A DNA stretch of 64,000 nucleotides from Ochrobactrum vermis (lineage in GTDB: Bacteria > Pseudomonadota > Alphaproteobacteria > Rhizobiales > Rhizobiaceae). Positions 34,563 through 43,504 of this stretch are shown here, one piece after another. How positions within the stretch are numbered: the stretch's first letter is position 1; every line of letters begins with the position of its first letter. Position numbers and translations under genes: made by a program. The stretch lies in assembly GCF_002975205.1 (NCBI RefSeq), contig NZ_PCOC01000003.1, positions 205,405 to 269,404 on the forward strand. Reading direction: 5' to 3'. The notes beneath the pieces were generated by a model. That model was not told the origin of the DNA, ran no database searches, and saw nothing but the letters and a program-made list of their open reading frames with translations.

Positions 34563-35554
34563 ACAAGCGCCGTGATGCTTTGCGAGATTTCTTAACGCCA
34601 ATCACTTCCAACCATGAGTTCTCAGCTGAGAACACGCCCAAGCGACCGCAAATATCTTCGGGCGCTTTGCAAAGTATGAATGATGCGATCACCGGTCTTT
34701 CTAATGAAGCAGAGGAGCTCCGTAAGACACTAGCTGATGGCCAATCCATAGTTGAGCTCGATGCACATCTTATAGACGCGTCCTTTGTGAAGGACCGCCT
34801 TGATGATTATACAGGTTCCGATTTCGATGCTCTACTGACCAGCATCCAGGAGAACGGCCAAGCCGTCCCAGTGCTCGTACGACCGAACCCCGATCAGTCC
34901 GGCCGCTATCAACTTGCGTACGGGCATCGACGCGTTGCTGCACTCAAGCAACTTGGTCTAAAAGTCAAAACTTTCATTCGAGACCTATCCGACGACGAGT
35001 TGATAATAGCGCAAGGCAACGAAAACCTTGAACGCAAAGATCTCACGTTTATTGAGAAAGCACTGTTTGCTCGACGTCTAGAAGACCGAGGGACTACCAG
35101 AGCTGTGATCATGGCCACCTTTGGCACTTCGTCCAGAGGCGTTTTATCCGAGATGATTGCTTTGGCTCGAAAGTTACCTGAAGAGCTTATACAGGCCATT
35201 GGTGCGGCTCCTGGTATTGGGCGACCAAAATGGGATTCAATGGCTACCCTATTAGCCAATAAGCCTAATGCGCTCGAAACCGTTCTAACGTCTGATTCCT
35301 TCCTGAATCTAAACAGTACCGAACGCTTTGACGCAATCTTTACGTCGCTCAAGCAGGCAAACAAGGTACTACCCAACCCTATAGCACACGGCTGGAGTTC
35401 GGATGACTCTCAGCTAAGGGTAGTCGCCAAATCAAAGTCTAAAGTATACGCCGTCGAATTCTCGGAGTCCGAAGGGAAGGCGTTCGGTGAGTGGATTTCC
35501 GACAATATGAAACGCTTATACGACGAATATAAAGGAACCAAGCAACGCAATTAG
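34559..35554 (+). CDS. repB: Plasmid partitioning protein RepB
   Basis: A 331-residue ParB-type protein that binds parS. A ParB N-terminal domain (IQENGQAVPVLVRPN, YQLAYGHRRVAALKQL, then GNENLERKDLTFIEKALFARRL, about residues 85-180) is followed by a helix-turn-helix and a C-terminal dimerisation region. A second GTTCTCAGCTGAGAAC palindrome lies within codons 20-25 of this gene. Gene order and 4-bp coupling to repA are typical of repABC. Confidence 0.95.
   Translation: MNKRRDALRDFLTPITSNHEFSAENTPKRPQISSGALQSMNDAITGLSNEAEELRKTLADGQSIVELDAHLIDASFVKDRLDDYTGSDFDALLTSIQENGQAVPVLVRPNPDQSGRYQLAYGHRRVAALKQLGLKVKTFIRDLSDDELIIAQGNENLERKDLTFIEKALFARRLEDRGTTRAVIMATFGTSSRGVLSEMIALARKLPEELIQAIGAAPGIGRPKWDSMATLLANKPNALETVLTSDSFLNLNSTERFDAIFTSLKQANKVLPNPIAHGWSSDDSQLRVVAKSKSKVYAVEFSESEGKAFGEWISDNMKRLYDEYKGTKQRN
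34618..34633. promoter_or_regulatory. parS: parS-like palindrome within repB (copy 2)
   Basis: An identical 16-bp palindrome to the one at 33127, embedded in the repB coding sequence (encoding FSAEN). Two copies flanking repA could let RepB spread or loop across the operon. Confidence 0.85.
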
Positions 35555-35567
35555 GAGACTTTAGCAA

Positions 35568-35621
35568 AAGAAAAAGGCCCCCAAACGTCACCGTCGTGGA
35601 AGCCTCTCTCAAAGTTCTAGC
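35568..35621 (-). ncRNA. repC antisense RNA (ctRNA/incA)
   Basis: Between repB and repC the minus strand has TTGACA (35656-35651), a 17-bp spacer and GATTCT (35633-35628), then about 54 nt ending in a stem (AGGCTTCC with GGGGGCCT) followed by a T-run at 35575-35571. This is the standard place and size of the repABC antisense RNA that represses repC and sets incompatibility. Confidence 0.85.
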
Positions 35622-35714
35622 AGACTGAGAATCGCATTTCCCCGAATCAGTGTCAAGAGTCGTAGCGTCATTTTGGCGGGTGGTTTTCTTTTGCCTTTTG
35701 AAAGGTGAGAGGAA

Positions 35715-36944
35715 ATGCAAATTCTGGAGACTGTCACGTCCACAATCCGTGGACGAATGAGAATGTTTACCCAAAATTCTGAACTGAAGAGCAAGGAGGC
35801 GAGAGGGTTAAACCGGTGGGTGATCTATAAGCAGCTTTGCCTCGCCAAATCAGCGTTCGAACTCAATGATCGTTGTCTTGCGGTGCTCAGCTCGCTTTTG
35901 TCGTTTCTCCCTAAAGATGAGATCAACGAGAAGAACGGTCTCGTCGTTTTTCCGTCCAATCGTCAGTTATCGCTCCGAGCCCATGGAATGCCGGAATCGA
36001 CACTGCGCCGACATCTGGCATCCCTGGTCGAAGCCGGCATCATCGCCCGCAAGGATAGCCCGACGCGTAAACGCTATGCTCATAAGGACAGGGAAGGGCA
36101 GGTCGACCTTGCTTTCGGCTTTTCCTTCGCGCCGTTGCTCGAACGTGCGTCTGAGATCACAGAGATTGCAGATAGAATTCTTGCTGACCAGAAAACCCTG
36201 AAACGTCTTCGAGATGAAGCTTCGGTTATGCGAAGAGACATCGCATCGATCTTTGTCGACGCGGCCAATGAAACCGGAAAGCTCTGTGAAAGGCTGGAAC
36301 CGGTATTTGTTCGCTTCCGCAAAATCGTTGACGCAATACCGCGGCGCGCATCTCTTGCCCAACTCTCAGCAATCAAGGCCGATCTTGAAGACATTCGCGA
36401 TGAATTGACTATCACATTGAAAGCAAAGGGAGCTGTTCCGGAAATGAGCGGCAGCGCCGCCCAATTTGAGCGACAGCATAATGAATCCCTGCCAGAATCC
36501 CTTTCTGACTCTCAAAACGGTAAAAAGATTGATTTGAAAGTGCCTTCTTCGGATAGCTCTGTTGCTGGGAACCTCGAAATAGAGGATCGGGTCCAGGTTT
36601 CTCCTTCAATCTCTCTCGATCAGGTGCTTCGGACATGCCCGGATATTCGCGAATATAGTGCAAATGGGATTGCCTCATGGCGAGATCTCTATGATGCGTC
36701 ACGAGTAGTCTCAGGGTTCCTCGGGATCAGCCACTCGGCCTATCGGGAAGCGATAGTCTCCATGGGCGCGGAAACTGCTTCGACCGCCATTGCGTGGATC
36801 CTGCAGAAACTGAACTCAATCAATTCGCCAGGTGGATATCTGCGATCTCTGACACAGAAGGCGAGGGGAGGGGCCTTTTCAATCAGCCAGCTGTTGTTTT
36901 CAGGCATGAAAGCAAACGGAAATCTGATTCCGGCCAAGTTATGA
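35715..36944 (+). CDS. repC: Replication initiator RepC (repABC)
   Basis: A 409-residue initiator of the repABC locus; the origin normally lies inside the gene. The N-terminal domain (LFVLSSLLSFLPKDEI-like segment, LSLRAHGMPESTLRRHLASLVEAGI) contains a winged helix, and the C-terminal domain starts near 280 (TCPDIREY, IASWRDLYDASRVV) and contains NSPGGYLRSLTQKARGG. The ATG at 35715 has GAGAGG upstream. Expression should be limited by the antisense RNA just upstream. Confidence 0.95.
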   Translation: MQILETVTSTIRGRMRMFTQNSELKSKEARGLNRWVIYKQLCLAKSAFELNDRCLAVLSSLLSFLPKDEINEKNGLVVFPSNRQLSLRAHGMPESTLRRHLASLVEAGIIARKDSPTRKRYAHKDREGQVDLAFGFSFAPLLERASEITEIADRILADQKTLKRLRDEASVMRRDIASIFVDAANETGKLCERLEPVFVRFRKIVDAIPRRASLAQLSAIKADLEDIRDELTITLKAKGAVPEMSGSAAQFERQHNESLPESLSDSQNGKKIDLKVPSSDSSVAGNLEIEDRVQVSPSISLDQVLRTCPDIREYSANGIASWRDLYDASRVVSGFLGISHSAYREAIVSMGAETASTAIAWILQKLNSINSPGGYLRSLTQKARGGAFSISQLLFSGMKANGNLIPAKL

Positions 36945-37054
36945 GCCTACGCCAGACCAATAGGCAAAGTAGAACGCAAGGGGAAAATGTTCTTGATGTA
37001 TGCCTCCCATTGGCTTTTTCTCCCTTTGAAGCCCATGTGAACAAGAGCAAGCGA

Positions 37055-37480
37055 ATGTCGAAACCGTTGAAACCCGTTCTTTGTTTGTCAGTCCTTGGCG
37101 CTCTCATTGCTGCCCCGGTTTCGGCCCAACAGCATCAGGAAACAATTATCTTGTCCGTTGCGTCGAACATTATGCGTTGGGCCGATGTTTACAAGGTTCG
37201 GCCTGAACGCCGTGATGATCCTTATTATCACGTACGAGTAATCGAACGGCAAAGAGACTGGAAAGTCTGGCAGTTCAAGGAACTTGTTTCCCATATGGCA
37301 GTAATACCCAAAGCACTGCCAGCAAGTCGTATCAGCAAAAAAGCGAGAACCTATAATTACAAAGACGTGGAAATCCGCAGCGCATATCGTCGTTGGCTGG
37401 ATGAACCCGAGACCCGCTTCGAGGTTCCGGTTTGTAAAACCAACATTCTAAACTGTCTTAAACAGTTGCCACAACGTTAA
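37055..37480 (+). CDS. Secreted hypothetical protein after repC
   Basis: A 141-residue protein from the ATG at 37055; a GTG at 37037 is also in frame. It has a Sec signal peptide (LKPVLCLSVLGALIAAPVSA). The mature part is basic with a single pair of Cys near the C-terminus (VCKTNILNCL). No family is recognised. It lies 14 bp before the next secreted protein, so the two form an operon. Confidence 0.6.
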   Translation: MSKPLKPVLCLSVLGALIAAPVSAQQHQETIILSVASNIMRWADVYKVRPERRDDPYYHVRVIERQRDWKVWQFKELVSHMAVIPKALPASRISKKARTYNYKDVEIRSAYRRWLDEPETRFEVPVCKTNILNCLKQLPQR

Positions 37481-37494
37481 ACAAGGATCCGTTC

Positions 37495-37875
37495 ATGCCC
37501 AGAATAATCTACGGTGTAGTTCTATCAGCATGGTTCTGCGGAATAGCTGTCGCTGAGGATGTTCCTGGCATCGCTTTTGAAAACAAACTGGCCGCGTGCG
37601 TGACGGTCACAGGAGAGAAATCTGTCGTAAAAGCGAATGTCCTCTCAGTGAAAGCCCATTTTCAAATACACAAGCCTATCGGTGACTGTGGATGCTTTTC
37701 GGCCCGGGTAGCCTATTCGAGCAGCATCGATATGGAAGGTGTGCCAGAATTTCTGCAGCAAGGCATTATTCCAATCAACAAGGATGCGGTGAAGACGCTC
37801 GTTCTTGCGAGCGAGGCAAGTTTGGTTGGCGATCGAGAAATCAACGTCCAGTTGGTTTGCGCAAGACCCACATAG
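37495..37875 (+). CDS. DUF2195-like periplasmic protein
   Basis: A 126-residue protein with a short signal peptide (IIYGVVLSAWFCGIAVAED). The mature domain (ENKLAACVTVTGEKS, KPIGDCGCFSARVAYSS, EINVQLVCARP) carries four cysteines and has the pattern of DUF2195 proteins of unknown function. It is second in the two-gene operon of secreted proteins after repC. The family assignment is tentative. Confidence 0.55.
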   Translation: MPRIIYGVVLSAWFCGIAVAEDVPGIAFENKLAACVTVTGEKSVVKANVLSVKAHFQIHKPIGDCGCFSARVAYSSSIDMEGVPEFLQQGIIPINKDAVKTLVLASEASLVGDREINVQLVCARPT

Positions 37876-38030
37876 CCAACTTATGAGTGAGGTGATTAAT
37901 CCAGTTTAGTTTCCCTTTGGCAGGTCTGGGCACACGACCAATGGAGATACTGGTTCACGTTCGCTTTAACCTCCACCTCTCGTGAGTTGGCGCATTTGCG
38001 CCAAACCGAAACCAGTGGAAGGCAATTTCG

Positions 38031-38672
38031 TTAGCGGTAGCAAACGGGGCTACGTCCGCCTGGACGGCTATAGGCGCTCCGTCCCCCACACGAACGGCCA
38101 TTCCGCATAACGTCATACGGGCAATCACACGTGCCAATATATGGAGACCGAACAGGTTGACCTGATCGGCGCGTCGGAGCCAATCGAGTTGCAGCAGGCG
38201 GCTCCATTATTCGAGGGACTGAAACCAGCTTTTGCGTTACAGGCGGTGGATTTTCGGCCAAGTATAGCTCGGAAATCCATCCCGTTCGATTGCCGTAAGT
38301 GACGCTGAACCATCCGGAACGATAGTTCATAACCTGCACTCTTCTACCTCTATCGATAACCGTAATGACCCGTGCGGTTAATGACGGCTCGGATCTCATA
38401 TTTACCTTGGTGGTCGAATATAGCCCCTTTCCGATGAAAGGGTGCTGGTCAGCCGATGGCGGTGGCTGGTTTGTCAGTCGGTGAGTTGTCGCCTGCACGA
38501 AGCCTAAATGCTGCGGAGCCTGCTCGGTTGCCTGGACTGTAGTCTGTGGTTGAACTGCGTCTGGTGGCGATACTGGGGTCGGCGTGTCATTCCCGAAAAG
38601 TCTCGTGAGAATGAACAGGGCAACTGCCCCAAATATCCAGTTCATCGCCTTCGACAATTTTGGATCCCCCAA
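38031..38672 (-). CDS. SH3-domain membrane-anchored protein
   Basis: A 213-residue protein. One N-terminal hydrophobic span (NWIFGAVALFILTRLF) anchors it, then comes a Pro/Gln-rich linker and a bacterial SH3b domain at about 85-140 (VNMRSEPSLTARVITVIDRG, GWFSVTYGNRTGWI). A Cys-rich tail (CDCPYDVMRNGRSCGGRSAY) is similar to tails seen on plasmid-borne rhizobial proteins. It probably binds cell-wall peptides; function is unknown. Confidence 0.7.
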   Translation of the reverse strand: MGDPKLSKAMNWIFGAVALFILTRLFGNDTPTPVSPPDAVQPQTTVQATEQAPQHLGFVQATTHRLTNQPPPSADQHPFIGKGLYSTTKVNMRSEPSLTARVITVIDRGRRVQVMNYRSGWFSVTYGNRTGWISELYLAENPPPVTQKLVSVPRIMEPPAATRLAPTRRSGQPVRSPYIGTCDCPYDVMRNGRSCGGRSAYSRPGGRSPVCYR

Positions 38673-38734
38673 TCCCTCAAAAGATCAAAGCAAAATTTTA
38701 GGGGGATGTCGAGATAAAGCCTCGCTCTCCGCAC

Positions 38735-38753
38735 TGTATCACGGTATGATACA
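38735..38753. promoter_or_regulatory. Operator palindrome of HigBA
   Basis: TGTATCA cggta TGATACA, a perfect 7-5-7 inverted repeat 18 bp before the higB start, is a likely site for antitoxin autorepression. Confidence 0.65.
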
Positions 38754-38770
38754 AGTCGCAGGGGTAACTC

Positions 38771-39361
38771 ATGGTCCGTTCCTACAAAGACGCCAGAACC
38801 AAAGCCGTTGCAGGCAGCAAAGCGCCAAAGGGGTTTCCGGCAGATTTGATAAGAACAACTGTTCGCAAAATTACCGTGATCGATAGTGCTTTAATTCTTG
38901 ATGATCTTCGCTCTCCTCCCGGTAACAGGCTGGAGGCTCTGAACGGAGACCGTAAAGGGCAGCGCTCGATCCACATCAATGATCAGTGGCGCATCTGTTT
39001 CGTTTGGACCGATGCTGGCGCTGAACAAATCGAAATTGTTGACTACCACTGGAAGGAAGAAGCCATGACCAGTATATTGCCCCCGGTCCATCCCGGCGAA
39101 ATTCTTCGGGAAGAGTATCTCATCCCGCTTGGGATGAGTGCAGGTGCGCTTGCCAGGAATCTGAATGTCCCTCGCACTCGCATTGAGCGTCTGGCGACAG
39201 AACAGACCGCCGTTACACCTGATACGGCTCTGCGCCTTGCAAAGTTCTTCCGGACCACGCCCGAATTCTGGATGAATATGCAGTCAAGTTACGACCTTAA
39301 AACGGAGGCAGTAGCCATTCAGGATCAACTCTTAGCTATCCATGAACTGAAAGCGGCCTGA
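38771..39361 (+). CDS. HigB-HigA toxin-antitoxin fusion
   Basis: One open frame of 196 residues joins a RelE-type HigB toxin (residues 1-93: PPGNRLEALNGDRKGQRSIH, then NDQWRICFVW) to a complete HigA antitoxin (from Met99: MTSILPPVHPGEILREEYL, then a helix-turn-helix with PDTALRLAKFF). In standard operons a TGA stop follows ...VDYH; here that codon is TGG at 39050-39052, while the higA ribosome site AAGGA and ATG at 39065 remain. So either a fused protein or, through internal initiation, free HigA is made. HigB is a ribosome-dependent mRNA nuclease; fusion may keep it inactive. Confidence 0.85.
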   Translation: MVRSYKDARTKAVAGSKAPKGFPADLIRTTVRKITVIDSALILDDLRSPPGNRLEALNGDRKGQRSIHINDQWRICFVWTDAGAEQIEIVDYHWKEEAMTSILPPVHPGEILREEYLIPLGMSAGALARNLNVPRTRIERLATEQTAVTPDTALRLAKFFRTTPEFWMNMQSSYDLKTEAVAIQDQLLAIHELKAA

Positions 39362-39621
39362 TTTACTATACATTTGATGCAGATCAGGCGCTTGTTTTCC
39401 AGAAATCCCCAATGTTTCACGCTAACAACGAAACCGCTCGGCATGATACGCGACAGGTTCTTTTGGTAGCCTGTGGTTCCTTCTTGTCAGGGAAGGGGCA
39501 CCCCTCACCAGTGGATTGTTCGACTATATCCTGAAGGAGAGAACCACGGGCTACAGATTTCCCTTGAATTTGGTAGAGAGGCCGCAAACGTCGTGTTTAA
39601 GTTAATGTAATGGTGCCCTGA

Positions 39622-40134
39622 ATGAAGAATAGAACGTTCATTGCGATCATCATCGCTATTGCACTTGCCGGAATTAATGTCCAAGTACGGGCCGACGGTT
39701 TCAAAATCCACGAGCTGACGCCCATCAAGCAAGAGTTCTGGTCAATATTTGATGCCTCCGCGCATCATGCGGAAGAACCGACTAACTTTCGGATGTCCTG
39801 CTGCGGAACAGATGACGACCAGCATTTGATGATCGCTATCGATCGCCATGTCGACGAGCAGGGACAGGAAAACAGAACGGACGAAGGTTATCTCCAAGAG
39901 TTGGAGGTCGGTTCCGAAAAGATCGGGTTCAAGATCGAGAAAATTGATGTCTCTCCAGCAATTGGACGACTTATCCGCCTTCCGAATGTAGGTGGCCTCA
40001 AGGGGGTGAATATTTTTGTCGTAGAGGGCGGAGATCGGCTAACAATCCAGTCGGTCGCGCCGACCGAGGGGGCCGCTGAAAACAATGCCCGGAGGGCCTT
40101 GGAAATAGCAAAAAAGTCCGTCATTGGGCGATGA
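39622..40134 (+). CDS. Secreted hypothetical protein
   Basis: A 170-residue protein with a clear Sec signal peptide (FIAIIIAIALAGINVQVRADG). The mature part (SCCGTDDDQHLMIAI, GFKIEKIDVSPAIG) has a Cys pair and ends in a helix rich in Ala (EGAAENNARRALEIAKK). No family is recognised. It stands alone between the HigBA fusion and a minus-strand small gene. Confidence 0.55.
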   Translation: MKNRTFIAIIIAIALAGINVQVRADGFKIHELTPIKQEFWSIFDASAHHAEEPTNFRMSCCGTDDDQHLMIAIDRHVDEQGQENRTDEGYLQELEVGSEKIGFKIEKIDVSPAIGRLIRLPNVGGLKGVNIFVVEGGDRLTIQSVAPTEGAAENNARRALEIAKKSVIGR

Positions 40135-40257
40135 TTTGGTCTACAGGCAGGCGCTTTCTTCAATTGTCTACTGTTAAGTTTCCGTCGAGCGGTTCGAACG
40201 AAGATTTCATAAATTGAAAACGGAAATCAAAATCAATGTCATTCTTCACTTCTGCAA

Positions 40258-40491
40258 TCACAGTGCTTGCAAACGATAGGCAGATGCGAAAGCGGATAGG
40301 TCGTCGTATACTTCAGTTACATTGCTGACAGATCGCAGTTCGATGCGATCATCAGTGTGGGTGCAAACATCAATGATTGCCTCACCGAGGGCAAATGCGT
40401 CAAAGGAAGCGTTAAGTAGCTGGCCGCCACCTTCATTCAGGGCTTGTATCGCTTTGTAGAGCGCCTGGGCCTGAGCGTCGTTTAAAAGCAT
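40258..40491 (-). CDS. Small hypothetical protein
   Basis: A 77-residue acidic, helical protein (MLLNDAQAQALYKAIQALNEGG, part). It is a plausible gene with no overlap from other frames, but without a recognised domain. Confidence 0.45.
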   Translation of the reverse strand: MLLNDAQAQALYKAIQALNEGGGQLLNASFDAFALGEAIIDVCTHTDDRIELRSVSNVTEVYDDLSAFASAYRLQAL

Positions 40492-40736
40492 GGGACGCTT
40501 CCGTCTGGGTATGGGCAGTTACAATACCGCCGTAGGTGAGGGGATTGATAAATTCCAGCCGGCATCAATCCAAGTCAAATGCGAATTTAATCATAGCTCA
40601 CGGCCGTGTCGGATGACTTCTCAAAAGAGAAAGCAACGGAGCCGGATTTCCTTCAGTGAAAGGCAAACAGGTGACCGGCCTGTAGGAAGTCACCCTTTTG
40701 ATGGAGCTTTCGCAGATACTATGATCGCAATTCGTC

Positions 40737-41252
40737 TCAAGCCTGTCCGAGACGTCTGCGCAGTTCTTCGTTCTCAGCACGCAGTTTTGCAGCAAGTTCC
40801 TGGCGCAGCTTCAGGTTTTCCGCTTCAAGTGCAATCAGGGCCTTCAGATCGTCGCTCGCCCCCGCTTTCGTTTTTGCCTTTGCTGCGACAAGTGCTGTTT
40901 TGCCAGCGGCATTTTTCCAGTTGTAATAAGTCTGTTCGCTGACTTCCAACTGCTGCAGTGCGGCTTTCAGTGTGGTCTTGCCGCCTTTGGTCGCCCTTTC
41001 AACGGCAGCAAGAATTGAAGCGCGTTGTTCGGGAGTATACTTCTTGATCGTGCGGGTGGGTGGCTCAGCTTCAATGGGGGCTGATTTTGCCGCGACCCTG
41101 GTCGTTTTAGCGGCAGGTGCTGCAGCCGCCTTTACAGGCTTGGGCTCTGCTTTTTTGCGAGGCGCACGAGTTTTCTTCGTGGTACTCACCGGCTCGGCGG
41201 TTCTTACCTCAACTGGCGTCTCGTTTACTGCTGCAATGGTTTCGTCTGCCAT
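40737..41252 (-). CDS. SyrB-like regulator
   Basis: A 171-residue protein of the rhizobial SyrB-like group. A low-complexity Ala/Lys/Pro-rich N-terminus (TTKKTRAPRKKAEPKPVKAA) precedes a helix-turn-helix-like core (YTPEQRASILAAVERAT, LQQLEVSEQTYYNWK) and a C-terminal coiled coil (ALEAENLKLRQELAAKLRAE). The middle resembles the IS3 OrfA DNA-binding helix. SyrB of Sinorhizobium meliloti regulates syrM; the target here is unknown. Two further proteins with this coiled-coil tail lie just downstream on the + strand. Confidence 0.75.
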   Translation of the reverse strand: MADETIAAVNETPVEVRTAEPVSTTKKTRAPRKKAEPKPVKAAAAPAAKTTRVAAKSAPIEAEPPTRTIKKYTPEQRASILAAVERATKGGKTTLKAALQQLEVSEQTYYNWKNAAGKTALVAAKAKTKAGASDDLKALIALEAENLKLRQELAAKLRAENEELRRRLGQA

Positions 41253-41501
41253 GGTATGCTTCTCCAGATCGATGTTTGGAAATTCATCTAGGCATCAAAC
41301 ATATAGGTCAATGGTTGATGTAACAATAAGGCCCTGTACTTCATGTGTTCAAGATGAGATAGACTTGCTTTCAGGGCATATCGATCAGGTTGGACATTCT
41401 GTTGAGTGTTGAAAGTCCGCCGCATAATATGTAGCCACTGGTAAAAGCGCTTTGACGCGCGTGGAACGTACCTTCAAACTTTCTCGGGAAGCCAATCACG
41501 G

Positions 41502-42068
41502 ATGAAAAATCCAATCCGCAACGTTGTTGTTGAATATAAGAACAAGCGTGCCCGCAAGGGCTCGGCGTCTTTGTGGGGAAATCTGGATCTGAAGTCGATT
41601 GCCCGGCAAGTGGAAGCGGATGTGCCGGAATCTCCCATGGACGCTCAGGTCCAGCCTGATCTATCCCAGCCGATCGAGCGCAATACTGAGACCACGACCA
41701 TAAAAGCAATATCGCAGGCTGAGCCGGTCATCGAGCAAGTTGATGAGGCTCTGAGCGAGCCACAACTTTCCAACATGGACGCCTCGATCCCGGATGAAGC
41801 ATCCCTTACAATGGAAGAGCTGCAAACGGCAAGCACGGCGGGAAACGCTGCTGTCAGGGATAAAAAGCCGTCTGTTGGACGTCCTGTGAAAAAACCAGTC
41901 CCGCGGAAACGAGAAACGGCAAATCAGGTCATTGCCGAGCCGGATATTCAGGCTGAATTGTCAGCTCTGGAAATCGAGAACGCTAATCTGAAACGTGAAT
42001 TGGCCGCCAGATTGGGTACGGAGAACAGGCAGTTGCTCATAATGCTCCGACGATTGGAACAGCAGTAG
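41502..42068 (+). CDS. SyrB-like protein (paralogue 2)
   Basis: A 188-residue protein. The first 30 residues are basic, the middle is disordered and acidic, and the last 50 hold a coiled coil (ELSALEIENANLKRELAARL, then GTENRQLLIML) like the SyrB-like tail. It lacks the helix-turn-helix of the 40.7-kb gene. It is divergent from that gene and precedes a third relative. Function is unknown. Confidence 0.6.
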   Translation: MKNPIRNVVVEYKNKRARKGSASLWGNLDLKSIARQVEADVPESPMDAQVQPDLSQPIERNTETTTIKAISQAEPVIEQVDEALSEPQLSNMDASIPDEASLTMEELQTASTAGNAAVRDKKPSVGRPVKKPVPRKRETANQVIAEPDIQAELSALEIENANLKRELAARLGTENRQLLIMLRRLEQQ

Positions 42069-42220
42069 ATAAACAGCACTTAGACTGCCCTGCTAGCCTG
42101 GTAGCTGATCTGTTCACATATTCTGGTGACATGTGTGAGGGCCTTTCGTCGCCAAAACTATTGTGTTGTCAGGCTTAAGCTGACAGCATCTCGGAATTGC
42201 GGATAGGGAGGTCGATCACG

Positions 42221-42721
42221 ATGAAGTCACTGGGGCAGCGTCTTGTTGCGGGGTTGAAGAGCTGGCGATCGCGGAAGAAGTCGACTTTGCCGGACGAATT
42301 GCCTGATGCTCGATCTGCAGCCAGCGCAAGCCCTGAGCAGCTTGATCCTATATTGCCAACGCACGAATCCATCAAAGTTACGACCAAAGATCCCGATGAA
42401 GTGAGTGACAAGGCAACCAGGCAGGTTGAACAGGCACCTCTTCGAGAGGTGTTATCGCCTACCGAAGATCCGCCGGCGGCTGAAGAACCGTCAGTGGTTG
42501 TGAAGCCTGAGAGGAAGGAGGAGCGAGCGGATGAAGCCACTACTCTACCTCCCGTTCCCAAATCACCACAGAAGCGGCCTCGTGCGAAAAGGCCAGGTCC
42601 CAAGATTGAAAATGGGCCGGTGACAGACGAAGAACTGGAAGCGCTGGAAGCGGAGAATGCCCGGCTCAAGCTTCTATTGAATGAGCGTTTGAAAGCGAAG
42701 CAGGATGGTTCCGATAACTGA
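42221..42721 (+). CDS. SyrB-like protein (paralogue 3)
   Basis: A 166-residue protein from the ATG at 42221 with GGAGG 8 bases upstream; an in-frame TTG at 42197 is less likely. A basic N-terminus (SLGQRLVAGLKSWRSRKK) is followed by a disordered middle and a short coiled coil (EELEALEAENARLKLLL) similar to its two neighbours. It probably arose by duplication of the same ancestor and loss of the DNA-binding core. Confidence 0.6.
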   Translation: MKSLGQRLVAGLKSWRSRKKSTLPDELPDARSAASASPEQLDPILPTHESIKVTTKDPDEVSDKATRQVEQAPLREVLSPTEDPPAAEEPSVVVKPERKEERADEATTLPPVPKSPQKRPRAKRPGPKIENGPVTDEELEALEAENARLKLLLNERLKAKQDGSDN

Positions 42722-42769
42722 CAAGCCGCTAGACTTCAGATGATTTTGATTAAGACACAGGGAGTAGTG

Positions 42770-43045
42770 ATGGCTGTTACATTGTTGCATGGAGTCGGAA
42801 ATCTGATCTGTGACGGTGTTGAGGTTGGCAGCGTTGAATTCAGCATCGCGAGGCCAGATTACGGTCCAGATGTGACCAGGCGTGGAAAAGTGTGGGGAAA
42901 CAAAAAGGCCGTTGCAGCAGCAATGAACGCCACAAAGACGGAACTTACCGTACCTGAATCCGATGGCTTGCTTTTCCTGAGCATTCAGAACCTGGATCGC
43001 GACGGTGGGGCGCTGTTCACTGTTTTACAACCCGCTACCGTCTGA
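42770..43045 (+). CDS. Small hypothetical protein
   Basis: A 91-residue, probably beta-rich protein from the ATG at 42770, preceded by AGGGAG (CDGVEVGSVEFSIARPDYG). No family is recognised. An in-frame ATG at 42740 exists upstream. It follows the SyrB-like gene by 48 bp. Confidence 0.5.
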   Translation: MAVTLLHGVGNLICDGVEVGSVEFSIARPDYGPDVTRRGKVWGNKKAVAAAMNATKTELTVPESDGLLFLSIQNLDRDGGALFTVLQPATV

Positions 43046-43120
43046 CGACGGCACGGTCCATAGCGGTTCGAAACACTGCATCGCCGGTAAACCGGTTGTC
43101 GCCTTGGTCAAAGTCAACCA

Positions 43121-43504
43121 TTATAGAACCGAGCGTAGGTCTGTCTGAACGAAGTCGTCTCCTACATAGAGCACGGGACAGCCATGCTCGTGAGCAACTT
43201 CATAGGAAAAGCAGTCACCATAGTTGAGCGAAGCTGGGTGAATGCCTTTGCCCCATCTGGCGTAAGCGTTGGCGACCCGGTGTGCGGAAGCGGCTGTCAC
43301 GGATACGATTTCGAAGCCGAGCCCGGAAATCAACGCGTCAACCTCTTCGCCGACATTACGTCGCGCAGCAACAATGAGGGCTTCAGTAACTGTTCCTGCG
43401 GAAATCAATAGCTCATCAGACTGTTCGATTGCCGTCATGCAAGCTTCGCCTTTGGGCTCATTGAGCACGATCGCCATGAGCGCGGATGTATCGACGGCGA
43501 TCAT
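43121..43504 (-). CDS. vapC: VapC-type PIN-domain toxin
   Basis: A 127-residue PIN-domain RNase. The acidic triad is visible: Asp4 (IAVDTSALMAI), Glu15 region (NEPKGEAC) and the C-terminal Asp in NYGDCFSYEVA plus VGDDF. It overlaps its antitoxin start by 4 bp. PIN toxins usually cut tRNA or rRNA; the antitoxin masks the metal site. As a plasmid gene it should stabilise the element by post-segregational killing. Confidence 0.9.
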   Translation of the reverse strand: MIAVDTSALMAIVLNEPKGEACMTAIEQSDELLISAGTVTEALIVAARRNVGEEVDALISGLGFEIVSVTAASAHRVANAYARWGKGIHPASLNYGDCFSYEVAHEHGCPVLYVGDDFVQTDLRSVL

